Below, one piece after another: positions 41,914 through 54,165 of a stretch of DNA of 64,000 nt. A program made the translations under genes and the position numbers. Within the stretch, counting starts at the first letter, position 1. Each line of letters begins with the position of its first letter. This DNA comes from Rhea pennata (taxonomy: Eukaryota > Chordata > Aves > Rheiformes > Rheidae), in NCBI RefSeq assembly GCF_028389875.1, contig NC_084670.1, forward strand, positions 37,971,333-38,035,332. The letters are read 5' to 3'. The notes under the pieces were generated by a model. That model saw nothing but the letters and a program-made list of their open reading frames with translations, had not been told where the DNA came from and did not search any database.

Positions 41914-43539
41914 GAGGGGAGGACAGAGGAGAGGCAGGTGAGAAAGAGGTGTAATGGAAGGTGTTGGGGCTGGGCTGTAGGTAGTGAGGTCACTTGCACT
42001 GCAGGACGCTGCTTGGTGAGGAGCAGCAGACTGGCATGGTGAGGTGCTCGAATGAAGGGTGAGGGGCTGCCCAGGAGAGCAGAGAGGTTGTGGGAAGGCC
42101 AAGGCAGAGGCAGGTGAAGATGCCTGAGGCGTGTCTGCCCCTCACACTAATCATCCCCTGCTGCTTGTCCATATGGGCACTAAAGGCACTGCCTGGGGAG
42201 ACTTGCAGAGCCTCAAGAAGGTCCACCTGGCTCTGGGTGTGACAATCAGGGACCCAGGTAGTTTTACATTCAACCCCGCTGCTGAGGGCAAGGGGCATGA
42301 GGAGGTGGAGACAAATCCTATGAGCCAACAACTGCTGCACAGCTGTTGCTGGCAACAGGGCTTTGGTTTTGATGACCATGGGGTCTTCTTTGCTTGGAAG
42401 AGATTGAGTCAGCCTGAATAAGCAGAGCAGAAGCATCTTTGCTGACAGCCTGGTGAACCTGGTAAGGAAACTGTTACTCTGAGAAGGACTGAAAGGAGAG
42501 GATGACCAATAGCAATGAGCACGCTGACCAGTGTGTGCTGGGGAGAGCTCTGAGAGCCAGGACCCAGCTTAGGAACCCACTGCCTCCACGAGCATGACAG
42601 ACACAAGATGCAGTCTGCCCTTCCCGAGAAACAAGCCAGAGGAACCACCTCCAGCTCCAGGTAATCTGAGAGCAGGACTGCAGGTAGCCAGATGTCATGA
42701 AGTGCAACAGAAATGACCAGATCCAGGTTGTCTGAGACAGAAAAGCTTTATTCCTTGTTCTATGAGGAAACTGCTTGGAAGCAGTCCCTCAGGCCATGAC
42801 CTCTGCTAGAGTAAAGAAAAGCTCATTGCTGCCCACTGGCCTCCAAGGCAGTTGTGCCTGTGCTGACCCACCTGATGTGCTCACCTGGTTGCCCAGCTGT
42901 GATGTCACACTCTCTGATGTCACCATTGCTGGTGACCACCGGAGGAGATGGTGAGGCTCAGGCAGGCTCAGCTGTCTGCCTTCCCCCACCTTTCAAGTCA
43001 GACTTGCTCTTTCGGGCTTTTCCACCCGCAGGGTGTATTTGGGGAAAGAAAAAAAACTTCTGACTTGAGATTGAAGGAGACTGCCTCATCCAGCCTCTGG
43101 TACAGAAATAAATCTGAAAAAGCCAAAGTTCCTGTTATCTGGAGATGTCAGCCCCTGTGAAGTAGCTGTAAGTAGCACAGATGGGTGGAAAGAGGAAGTC
43201 TTGACACAGGAGGTACCCATAGCTCTTTGATACTGAAGGACATTTTCATATTTTCAATGTACTTGGAAGGTGAAATTCTGTTCATAGTTCTCCTGGGACA
43301 CATTCCCCGGGGCTGCAGTCTGTTGCAGCAGTGGTTTTCCTATTGGAAACATCACAGTCTTTGCAGAAGATAAATCTCACCTAGAGACCTAGAGTGCCTT
43401 CATCTTCCATCCAGTAGCATCTCAAAGCTGGCGGAGGAGGTGGCTTTGGATGGTGTTTATAAATGCTGGCCTCACTGAGGCACTCTTCTGGTGCAGATAA
43501 TCCTCCCAGCCTCAAAATCCATTGCTTTGGATCCTCACC
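41914..43539. other. No gene seen
   Basis: Apparently unique DNA. Overlapping short frames and no recognised repeat or domain. Confidence 0.5.
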
Positions 43540-45440
43540 ATCTCTAGCAGCCTCCCCTGCCTGCTATGTTCCCCTAAGAGAGACACACCAAAAACCTGGC
43601 ACAGGCACACGTGGTCGTGGGAGAGGAAACATGCTGCCATTCAGCTGCTGTGTGGGAACAGCAGTGTGGGAGCACACAGCCGTGCGCTTGCAGGGCAAAT
43701 GCAGGTCTCCTGGGAAAGGCAGCAGGACATGGAGGCTGCAGGAGAGAAGAGCCCAGAGTGTTCCCTGTGTTACACAGATACACTGGGGAAGTTGCCCCAG
43801 GGCCATCATCCCAGGCCAGCCCCACACAACACCCCTTTCCAGTGTTGGCTGCTCCCCCATCTGTGGGGTGATCCATGGCCAGCTCCGTTGTCCTGCAGGT
43901 CTCTGTATCCCAATGGAAGGGAAAAGGCCAGCCTCGTATGGCCTCCCTTCAGCACCACATTCACGGCCATCAGTGCAGCCATGACTGTGGTGAAGGCAAG
44001 TGGGCAGACCCAGGCCCATGCAAGTGCAAAGACCAAGGGTGGAAAAGGCAGTGTGGGGCTAGAGAAGGCCCTCCCCCTCCTACCCGTGGGAAGAGAGCTC
44101 CCAGGTGATGCTGGACTCCGCTTTGGCCAATGGGAGTGGAGCACGGAGTAGGGTGGAAGAGGCAGATGGAGTCTCTGGGAATGTGTGAGGGAGTCTTCCA
44201 AAGCCCAGGGCTGAGCAAGGGATCTTTGGATCTTCCTCCTGATGCTTTCCCAGCCTGGCTCATTCTGTTCTGTCCTACTTGCTCTCCTCCCCTTGCCAGT
44301 CATGTTGGAGCAGAGACTGAGGAGCAAGAATTCATGGAATCGCAGAGGAGTTTTGGTGGGAGGAGACCTCTAGAGTTCTCCAGTCCAACCTCCCACGCAA
44401 AGCCTTGGACCCCTCCAGCCTTGTCTGGTCCTTGCTACACTGGACCTGACCCCAGTTACCATTCCCAAACCTGCTCTGCTCTTCTTGTCCATACACTGCA
44501 GGGCACCACCTCTCATTGGTGGGTCCCTGCCCTGCCTTCCTGGCACTCTCAGCTCCAGGCTTCCCTTCCTCCCATGGACTAGCCACACTCTTGCTACACC
44601 GCAAAATATCCTCTTTGTAGCAGAAACCAAGTCACAAGGCTCTTCTCACTGACCACCCCCAGGCACATGCTGTCCCCGGAGATCCCCTGAGTTCTTCTGG
44701 GGGCTCAGATTCCCCTCCACAAAGATGGGCATCTGTCATCAGCACTGTCACTTATGGGACAGCCTTGGGCAGAAAATTCAGGGACCATTCACCAGCTCCA
44801 CCAGTACTGGTAACTGACAGATGAACCCTGGATCCAGCTCTCAGTCCCTAAGAAATCACATGGAGACTCAGAGCTTGTCCCCTGGATCCCAGGGAGTTCA
44901 CAAGCAGAGCAGCAGGCAGTGCTCTCTGGGTGTATTTTGGACTCCATCTTCTGAAGGAAGGCCAGACTTCAGGCACATCATATGGGAGATCCCCTTTTAT
45001 TACGGTAATGTTATTGTGGAAGCCAAGTCTGACATAAGAGTGCCCAGTGCTTTCTTGAGCTCACAGGAATGCACAGGGAAGCATGAATCTACCACCATCA
45101 CGTTACAAGACCCTGGAGGCAATATACACACATTAGACCACAGCAGGACAATGTGGAAATGAGGAGAAAAGCTCTGAAGTCTGGACAGTGTGGAAATGAA
45201 GGAGAAAAGCTCTGAAAAGTCCTGCTGCTGTTGGTGGCCACTTCTCCAAGAAAACTGCAGCCCCCACACAAAGGCTGTAGCAAGGAAATGGCAGCTGTGC
45301 TAGTGAACGAACAGTCCTGAGAACCAAGAGGGTCTTTCCCCACAGGCTGCATCCAGACTCTCCTCCCTTCCACTCCTGCTTTGCCCCGAGTGTTGGATTT
45401 CTGTAGAGGAAAGGACCAGACCATGACGACAGTGCCCCTT
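43540..45440. repeat. Third, older copy of the 3.7-6.9 kb block
   Basis: Matches include GCTGCCATTCAGCTGCTGTG (43,632; compare 3,790 and 54,314), the CCAAAGCCCAG stretch near 44,200, a CR1-like tail at 44,327-44,420, and CCCCTTTTATTACGGTAATG near 44,990 (compare 6,450). Divergence is clearly higher than between the two 10.6-kb copies. No gene is supported. Confidence 0.7.
44327..44420 (-). mobile_element. Short CR1-like 3' end fragment
   Basis: GAATCGCAGAGGAGTTTTGG and GACCTCTAGAGTTCTCCAG followed by TCCAACCTCCC resemble a minus-strand CR1 end. This is the best preserved of the three copies in the window. Confidence 0.5.
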
Positions 45441-46359
45441 TCCTTTCTTTACTTGGACATGGAGGCTCTGTGAAGGGAGAAAGGGTGCAGAGGCTTTGAA
45501 ACGAGGCTCCAGCAGAGACAGCCCCAGACTGGAACTCTGCTGAAATGCCAGCTGCCCTGGGAGTCCAGACTCTGCACCTGGGTTTGTGGGGCACTGGCTG
45601 ATGCCTTGGTACCACGGGCTGCCTGACACTGGACACATCTTTATCCCTTGCAGAGTGAGAAGCTCAAGCACTGTGAGACTTCATCAGCTCACACACAGGA
45701 GGCTTTCAGGCACTTAGACACAGGCATTCAAGAGATGCTTCAGTTTATGACAAGGGTCTTCAACTTATCTTGAAGGCCACCAAATACTCTCTTGGAAAGG
45801 AGGGGGCACAATAGCATTTGCTGAGCAGGCCATCAGGAACAGCACTTGTGGCATGAGGAAGCAGGAGAGCAGAGGTACCAGGAGGTGAACTCACACCCTG
45901 TCACCCATGGAAGCCAGGTGCACTGAGGGAAGCCTTCACACCCATATGGAGCCTCACCTCACTCACTCTGCTTTCACAGAAGGTCACCATGTAAGTAATG
46001 GAGTTGACAGCTACAGGGACACATCCTGGCATTCTCCCTCCATCCATGGGGCATTAGAACTGCACTTGGAGCCTACTGAGCGAAGTAACCTAGAAAGAAA
46101 GAATTGGAGGGTTATTATCTGTTCTGCTGGTTTTACGTAGTCACAAAAGTGAGGGATAAATGTCTCCCCGCTGCATTGAACTGCAATCATCAGAGCACAG
46201 ACAGCTGGGCCCCTGGAGAGAGTCAATTCATGGTTTTTTTGGACACAACTGAGACCCTTATCTCGATACTGGGACCTGTTTGAGCTTCCCAGTTCCTGAA
46301 AGGCACAGACACACAGGACAAAATCTAGTCTAGGAACATCAAAATTGTCAGAGTCTAGA

Positions 46360-46740
46360 ACACAGGGCAGATAAGGAGGGGCTGAGAGAGCTGGGTATGT
46401 TCAGCCCAGGCAAGAGAAGGCCAAGGCGGAATGTACCTGCTGTGCACAGACACGGGAGAAGACTCTTCTTGGAAGTACACAGTAACAGCATCAGTGGCAA
46501 CAGGGACATCTTGGAGCATGGGAAATTGGTTGGATATGAAGAACACACCTCTTGCATCATGAGGGGGCCAAACACTGGTGCCAGGGCCCAGAGAGGTTGT
46601 GGAATCTGCACCCTTGTAGATATTCAGAACTTAACTGGACAAAGACTGGACCATCCTCACCTCCTGGGCCATGCCTTGATCAGGCTGTTGGACCCCCACC
46701 TCCACAGGTCCCCACCATCGCAGGCTCAATACATCTGCTA
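46360..46740 (+). mobile_element. Old CR1-like fragment
   Basis: AGGGGCTGAGAGAGCTGGGT, TTCAGCCCAGGCAAGAGAAGG, CCAGAGAGGTTGTGGAATCT, GTAGATATTCAGAACTTAAC and CTGTTGGACCCCCACCTCC follow the CR1 plus-strand order. The first part is also at 13,050-13,085 in the left block. Confidence 0.55.
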
Positions 46741-49488
46741 GTCTGAGACTGTATTTGGAAGAAACCAGTGGTTTTGGAGCGGCCACTTCCACTGCTGACC
46801 AAGACAGGCACCTCAGAGCTACCCATCACCCTGAGAGGCCTGACATTCTGTGAGGCGGCATCTCCACTCTCTGCAAGGCTTTGGACAGGTACAAAGTGGA
46901 GAAATGGCTCTGACTCCTTTGAGTAACTCCCCATCTCTCTGAGGGGCTGGAATGGCTTAGTGTATGGGGTGGGAAGATGAATGAGGGTCCAGATTCAACA
47001 GAAAGTCATCAAGGAACTAGCAAACAGCAAGCATCCTTGCGTTATACGAGGATGCTCCAAGGAGGAAACACGGGCACCAACAATCCCCACATCACATCCC
47101 CAAGAAGGACCTCTGCAGCAGGGACACACAAGGGACAGGACAACACGTGGCAGCAGCCAGGTAACCCACACAGTCCTCAAAGCCAGCGATCCATGCCTTC
47201 CATTTGCTTCTAATCCTGCAAGGCCTTGCCAACAGGCACTTCCTCTCAACAGCCAGGCAGAGCTCTGCACCTGTTAACTTACCATCTTGACGAAGCAGAC
47301 AGGCAGTGCTCTCCCAGGGGCTCAGCAGGCCAGCTCTTCCCTCTCGCTTTTGCCTCACATGCCCTCTAGGCACTCATCCATGCTGATGTCCTACTGACAG
47401 GCCCTTTGCAGCTTCAGTGGAGGAGGCTGAAACTTTCTGGTACCACTCGCCCTCTCAAGAGGCTTGCTCAGGGGGCTCTCAAATGACCATATGGTCACAC
47501 AGGGACCAGCACATACAAGGCCAGTGCACCACTCTTACACAAGCAGGCTTCCAACGAGGAAAATGCACCAAGGCTTCCACTGCTCTCAAGCGTTTGCTTC
47601 TCCCGTCTCAGCAAGGGCTGCGATTTTTCTCCCAAGCAAAGTCTTAAGCCAATCCAGGAGGTTTCAGCATTGCACATGGCACTTGGAAAAGCCAGCAAAG
47701 CCTTGGCCTTCAGTGCACCACATGGCACAGTACAGAGAGAGTCTGAGAGTGCGAGCAAAGTCACCCACTGAAGGAGCTGGGGTATGGGAGAGCCAAGCTT
47801 CTTTGTCCACATTTTTAGTGCAAGGAACTCTCCTCTAAACCAGCACAAGGAGGCAGGCTGGAGGAAGGACCACTTCTCCTTCCTCTCTTAGAAAACATTT
47901 GCCCCCCAAGACTCAAGGACTTCAAGCACACAAGGTCCTCAACAACTGCCCAAAAACCAGCATCCTCCTTCGAGGGTGGCTGTGCTCACCACCACTCCCT
48001 TGGCTCCAGCTACTTGCAGCAATGCATCTAGAGCTAAGTGGGGCTCCTCACATCCACCCAAGGCTCAGGAGAAAAAAACAGCACCTTGCCCATGTCAGCA
48101 GTGTCAGCGCCTAACGACACCATACCTACACCCTCAGGCCTGCATGTGGGTTGCTCTCTTGAGTCCCTGGTGCAGCACAGACAGGTCACACTACAATAGG
48201 ATGGTGGGGGAAATTAGAGACACTGCAACTGGGAGGAAGAGAGATCGGAGGCATGCAGGCATTTCAGTGCACTCCTCCTTGGCTTGCCTACTCAAAGGGA
48301 CTCCTTGTCTAGGGAGATCTGGCACAGTAAGGGAAAAGCTCCGTTCAGTTCATCTCCCAGGAACACGCCAGCCCCTGTACAAAGAAACCCTCTCCACAAA
48401 GCCTTCACTCTTCCAAAGAGCTTCTATCACACTAACGCCCAGCCAGCAATGAGTAACACACATGGCCCTCTCCTCCCTCAGCAAACACTGCTGCAGGGGA
48501 AAGCTCTCATGAAGAAAAGCGAGCAGAAAGGGAAAAAGCAGTCTTGGTTCACACTTCAGAGCAAGCAGAAACACTCCCCGGACTTTAGACAGCACATCCT
48601 GGCACATCCTGGCAAGAGCTGAGGAAACTCAAGGCTGAACCTCAGCTGGCAGAAGGCAGCAGACTGTCAGCATCTCTGGTTCACAGCACTGGGCAGCCTA
48701 GGCCCTGAAAGCTCAGTCATCTCCTAATCTTGCAGTGCTCCTCATCTCCCCAGCTTGCAGCACTTCCCCCCACACACCACTGCTCTCTCTAGACACCTCC
48801 TCCTGTGATCAGCACCAAGACACTGGGGTATCGTCTGCGCCTACCACAAAGTACCCCACCACTGTGACACACCACACACCTGCTCCTCACCTCACAGAGG
48901 GTTGCCACTCAACGTGCAGCTATACATCAGGGATACACAGGGCACACGACCAGCCATGGCTGCAGCTAGGGGACCCTCAGGACTTATCACCCCTCAGAGG
49001 TATCATCCACATCTTGGAGAAAAAGCTCAGCAGCCCCCTGGTGTTTTGATGGGGCAGAGTTTTCTGCAGCACACAGACACTGGAAATCAGAGATTCCCAA
49101 TGTCACTGCTCGCACCTTCTCTTAATTCATTTAGAAGCACAAAAATTCTACCTGGACTCCCTCAGAGACTGGTGCACGGGTGCAAGCCTGTCCTGAGGAA
49201 GAAGCCCCAAGTCAGACTCCAGGTCTGCACTTACAGCCGTGAGGCTGACTCTGGCCCATCAGGGACTCAGGAAGAGATCACAGTCACCACCACAGCCACA
49301 TGCCTGTCACAGGAGCTGGGGAAAGGCCTGCAAGTGATTCTGGGGAGCATTTCCTGACAGGAGCATCACACGGGAGCAGTGACCACGGGGCCGAAGGCAG
49401 CAGGGCCTCACGGCCCAGGCAGAGGGAGAAGCTGCCCCACAGCGCAGGCGTCTGGCTCCTTCTGCAGGGCTGAGCCACAGGCTGTGCT

Positions 49489-49684
49489 CCGATTGGCTGG
49501 CAGAGCCATCAGTCAGACCCAGCCCCGCCCCTGCCCTTGCAGCCCCAGGACGCTGCCATGGCAATGCTGCGCTCCCCCCCCCACCCCCCGTGTGTGATCC
49601 TGTGGCAGCCCCTCCCCTCCCCTCCCCTCCCCTCACCTCACCTCCCCTCCCCCTCCCCCCCGCGGGACGGCGCCATCTTGTGGG
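49489..49684. promoter_or_regulatory. Candidate TATA-less GC-rich promoter (NF-Y, Sp1, YY1/CTCF motifs)
   Basis: Over 200 bp there are CCGATTGGCT (NF-Y, inverted CCAAT, 49,489-49,498), CCCCGCCCC (Sp1 box, 49,523-49,531), a C-rich CCCCTCC tract (49,609-49,660) and GGCGCCATCTTGTGGG (YY1 and CTCF-like on the minus strand, 49,669-49,684). The following 400 bp are GC-rich with many CpG. This is the usual make-up of a housekeeping-type promoter. I see no gene attached on either side, so it may be a relic or drive a non-coding RNA. Confidence 0.4.
49609..49660. repeat. CCCCTCC pyrimidine tract
   Basis: Nearly perfect CCCTC repeats with two CCTCA variants. The G-rich complement could form quadruplexes. 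Confidence 0.85.
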
Positions 49685-50099
49685 CGGCAGCACGGAGCGC
49701 TGTGGGGCCTCGGGGCAGCCTGGTGCCGGGTGCCTGGGCAGTGTGGGGCCCTGGGGCCTGGCCGCTGCCCCGCAGGGCTGGGCTCTGCTGCAGGGGCCCC
49801 ACAGGGCTCCTCGCTGCCCTGCGCCCTGGGGCCGTGCCGGGTGCAGGGGGCAGCCCTGGGGCCTGTGCTGGTGCCAGCCCTGGTGCCGGCCTGGGGGCCC
49901 TGGTCATGGCCAGGGCACTGGAGCCCACGGGCAGCATGCTCCTGCCCCCAGGGCAGTGCTGTGTCGTCTCGCCCCTTCTGCCCCGGCCCCCTCCCCACAG
50001 CAGCCCTGGGGCTTGGTAGCCCTTATGCTGGACCCGGCAGGCCTGGGCCATGGTCAGACAGGGGCTGCTCTCTGCGAGGTCGGACTGGGCCCCGGGGCA

Positions 50100-51930
50100 G
50101 GGGGGTCTCCACAGGGATGAGGAGCTCAAGGTGCACAGGAGCCTTGGGGCTCAGGGCAGCCACAGTCCCAGGACCCAGCAGTCCTGGCTGCCACATTCTC
50201 CCCTGAACCAGGCAGCACCCTCAGGCAAGGCTCTTGTGGCAGCCCCCACACTGTCCAGTCACCCCACAGATCAGGGCCCACAGCCATTTTCGCAGTTAAC
50301 AGTCTCTGTGCGACATGTCAGGAAGGAGCCCCTGCAGCCCTTACCCTTGGTGCAGAGCACAGGAGACTTGGGAATAAACAGCTGGAGTCCAAGCTGATAG
50401 TGTCAGTGCAGGAGCCTCCATCTGGCTTGCTCCCTTGCCCTCAGCTCACCTCTCGATGCAGGGAGGAAGGATGCTCTTCCTGTCCGGTCACCCAAAACTC
50501 CTCTCCAACACGTCCCTCCTCCTCTGCCTGTTAGCGAGCAGTCCCTGCATGTTCCCGCTGCCTCCTGTCCCTGCTGCTTGCCATGAAGCAGCTCTGAAGG
50601 GCAGCAGTGGGGAGGGTGAGAGCAGTGCCCAGCAGCGCCTGGGCCTCGCAGGGAAGTGTGGACCTCACCATGTCACCAGGGAGACCTTCCTGTGATGTGT
50701 CACATCCCAGTGTGACCTCAGCTCATGTCACCTGGGGCTCAGTAGGTCATTCCCATGGAGATGCACAGCCGGGGAGAGAGCACAGAGATTTCCCATCACA
50801 TCCTGGAAAGTACTTGCCCCCTCGCACCCCATTTAATATTTCCAAATATTGCAAATGTTTCTAATAAACCCTTCAGGAACATCTCCAGATGGTTCCAAAG
50901 GCTGTGAAATATTTAAAACGAGGCACTAGAGAGCTCACATCTGTGCCCCTGCACCGACAGGTCTCTGCACTGGGCAGGCCTGTGCAGGGAGCTGGGATTT
51001 GGGGTTGGACTGGAGGTTGACATCCTTCAAAGACAGGATCAAAGGACATCCCACATGACAGCACAAAGTGTGACCAGGCACTGAGATGCTTTTAATGAGC
51101 TTCAAAACTGATTTCCCCTGTGGCTCGCTTTGGTGAGCTTCAAAACTGATAGCTACTGTGGGTCATTCTCTTTGTAGAAGTAGGATGCAGAACAGCATAG
51201 GACAGGATGTAGTCTTCCTCCCTGAAGCACCAAACCAGATTCTTTGTTTTTAAAAGAGTTCAGCAAGGTTTCTTGGTCTGCAGTGCTTGAGATGGAGATG
51301 AGATGCCAGAAAAGACCAAATGTGCCCTTAATACACATCATCTAGAGGGCTTCACCTGGGACGCTGGTCCTTGCCAGTCTCCAAAGCCATAGGGGAGACC
51401 AGGTAGCAAATCTGGGGAACTGTTCCCCCTTCCTATGAATTCTGCCCAGCTTTCCTTCTGGCTGAGCCTGGGGAAAGCAGTCCTCATCTTTGGACATCAG
51501 TTTGTCCTTGTGCTTTTCAGCATCACCTCAGGGCAGTGCTTCTCGCCTGGGTACAGCCCCTGACACCTTGTATCCCTCTCCTGGGAGACTGTACTGCCTT
51601 AGTAACCTGTATCTCCCACCACACCTGGCTGTCTTGGGAGCCTGTGCAGCCCGGGCTCCCTGAATCCCCCACATTTTTGTCCCTGGGCTTTGGAGGACAT
51701 GCCCAAACAGTGCAGTGCTGCTGTCCAGGCTGTGGTGCAGAGCCGGAAAGGCAGTGCCGTGCCTCAGGACCTGCGTTTTGGCTCATTCAGGTGTTTGTGA
51801 GGGCAGGAGCTCCCAGCTCTCCAGCTGCTGGAGTTGGGAAGGTCCCTACAACCAGCCTTCCTGCTCTTCCTCGTCTTTGCACTGTCCTGAGGTGACTCTT
51901 GCAGAGGGAAGGCTCCACCCCCTTTGAATA
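50100..51930 (+). repeat. Low-copy repeat U, copy e
   Basis: This is the most complete plus-strand copy. The part from 50,668 is the counterpart of 1-1,250. The part before it matches the right side of copies b and d. The core TGACCT...AGGTCA...CCATGGAGATG is at 50,713-50,763. The GTGAGCTTCAAAACTG duplication is present as in copy a. Confidence 0.8.
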
Positions 51931-51938
51931 CTCTGGGG

Positions 51939-52592
51939 ATCACAGAATCACAGAATGGTTGACATTGGAAGGGACCGTTGGAGTTCCTCTAGTCCTGCCG
52001 TCCTGCTCAAGCACAGTCACCTAGATCATGTTGGACAGGATTGTCTCCAGGTGACTTTTGAATATCTCCAGAGAAGGAAACTCCACAGCCTCTCTGGGCA
52101 ACCCATTCTAGTGCTCTGTCACTCTCATCATGAAGAAGTTCTTCCTTATATTTAGATGGAATTTCCTGTGTTTCAGCTTTTTTTTTTTTTTTTTTGTCAT
52201 TGCCTTTCGTCCTGTCACTTGGCACCACGCAGAACACCTTAACACCCTTCCTTACAGTATTTACAGACATTGATAAGATCCCCTCTCAGGCTTCTCTTCT
52301 CCAGGTTAAACAGGCCCAACTGTCACAGCCTTCCTTCATAAGAGAGATGCTCCAGTCCTTTAATCATCATTGTAGCCCTATGCTGGAGTCTTTCCAGAAG
52401 TTTCCATGTCTCTCTTGTACTGGGGAGCGCAGAACTGGACACAGTACTCGAGATGAGGCCTCACCAGGGCTGAGTAGAGGGGCAGGATCACCTCCCTCAA
52501 CCTGCTGGCAACAGTCTTCCTAATGCACCCCAGGATACCATTGGCCTTCCTGGCCACAAGGGCATATTCCTGGCTCAGAGAGGTGGGGCTTT
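51939..52592 (-). mobile_element. CR1 LINE, duplicate of the one at 1,258
   Basis: This is the same insertion site and truncation as the left-copy CR1. It differs by small changes, including an 18-base T run at about 52,180-52,196 where the left copy reads CAGTTTTTGCCCATTGCC, and a loss of about 17 bp near 52,235. Confidence 0.92.
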
Positions 52593-52689
52593 CCAGGTCA
52601 CCGCAAAAGGAAGGACTCCTTTACTTCTTTGGGTGCCTTATTCAGCCCTTGGCACCGCCTAGATGATGCTGTGATCCTCAGACCTGCAC

Positions 52690-54165
52690 CTTTAGCTTTC
52701 TGCCCTGTCTACTTTGTGTCTATGCAAGCAGAAGGAAAGCTGGGCAGTATTCACGGGAAAGGGGAAAATTTCCTCGGATTTGCTTCCTAGTCTCCCCCGT
52801 GGCTTTGGAGACTGGCATGGACCAGGGACCCAGATAAAGCCCTGTGAATGATGTGTATTAAGGGCACGTTTGCTCTTTTCTGGCATCTCCTCTCCCTCTC
52901 AAGTACCATGGACGAAGAAACTTTGCTGAGCACTTTTAAAAACAAGGACAAAGCTTGCACCCTGTCCCATATTGACCTGCATCCTTTTATTCTACACAAA
53001 ACAGCCACCCACAGGAGAAACCAGTTTTGAGGTTCACCAAAGCAGCTCAGCACCTGGTCACACTTTATGTTGTCATGTGGCATGCCACATGACTTTGATC
53101 CTGGTCTTTAAAAAATACCAACCCTCAGTCCAGCCCCCAAAGCCCAGATTCCTGCACAGGTCTACCCAGTGCAGACCAGTCAGGTCAGGAGCACAAAAGT
53201 GACCTCTCTAGAGCCTCATTTTAAATATTTCACAGATTTTGCCACCATCTGGTGATGTTCCTGAAGGATTTATCAGATTTTTTGGGAAAATAACTTAGAT
53301 GAGGGGATGTGATTCCTTTCCAGAACATGATGGGAAATCTCTCTGCTCTCTCCCTGGCTGTGCCATCTCCATGGCGATGACCTACTGAGGCCCCACGTGA
53401 CATGAACTGAGGTCACAGTGGGACATGACACATCACAGAGTGGTCTCTCCCATGCCACAGCAGTGTCCTCACTTCCCTGTGGGCCCTGGGTGCTCCACCG
53501 CTGCCCTTCAGAGCTGGTCCATGGGAAGGAGCAGGGACAGGAGGAAACAAGGTCACATTGATATTGCTCATCAACAGGCAGATGAACAACGGACATGTTG
53601 GAGAGGATTTTTGGGCTGAAAAGACAGGAAGACCATCCTTCCTCCCTGGATGGAGAGAAAGATGAGAGCAAGGAAGCAAGGCAGATGGAGGCCTCCTGGA
53701 CTGATACCATCTACTTGCATTCCATTTCCTTTTTCCCAAGGCTCCTGCACCTCTCCAGCAAGGGTAACGGCTTTGGGAGCTCCTTCCTGAGGTGTTGTAT
53801 AAAGACTGTGAACTACAGCAACGGCTGTGGATCCTGGGCTGTGAGGGTGGCTGGACAGTGTGGGGGCTGCCACAAGAGCCCTGCCTGAGGGTCCCATCTG
53901 GCTCAGGGGACAACGTGGCAGCTCAGCCTCCTGAGTCCCAGGGGTGGGGCTGCCCTAAGCCCCAAGGCTTCTGTGGGGCTAGCTCCATCCTCTCATGGTA
54001 GGAGGCTATCCAAGGCCAGTGTTCCTTGGGTGTGAGTCCCCATTTGGGAATTGGCTCTGACAGGAAATGTGTCCTGGAAGCTGGGGTGTCCTGCAGATCC
54101 TGTGGGGCTCTATGTGTCTACTTCTGACACAGTAGAAAGACAGTCTGTTTGCGAGGGCAGCTTGG
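52690..54165 (-). repeat. Low-copy repeat U, copy f (inverted)
   Basis: Counterpart of 2,020-3,620. The TGACCT/AGGTCA core is at 53,363-53,415 on the minus strand. It is shortened at its right side by the 130-bp loss near 54,127. Confidence 0.8.

Larger units (their letters stand above)
45441..50099. repeat. Third copy of the 12.1-15.1 kb block
   Basis: It is collinear with 12,080-15,010 but carries about 1.4 kb (46,399-47,830) and about 0.5 kb (49,083-49,610) that the left block lacks. Joined directly to the 43.5-45.4 block, it lacks the solo LTR and OR14 pseudogene found between the matching parts of the left copy. No gene is supported. Confidence 0.7.
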
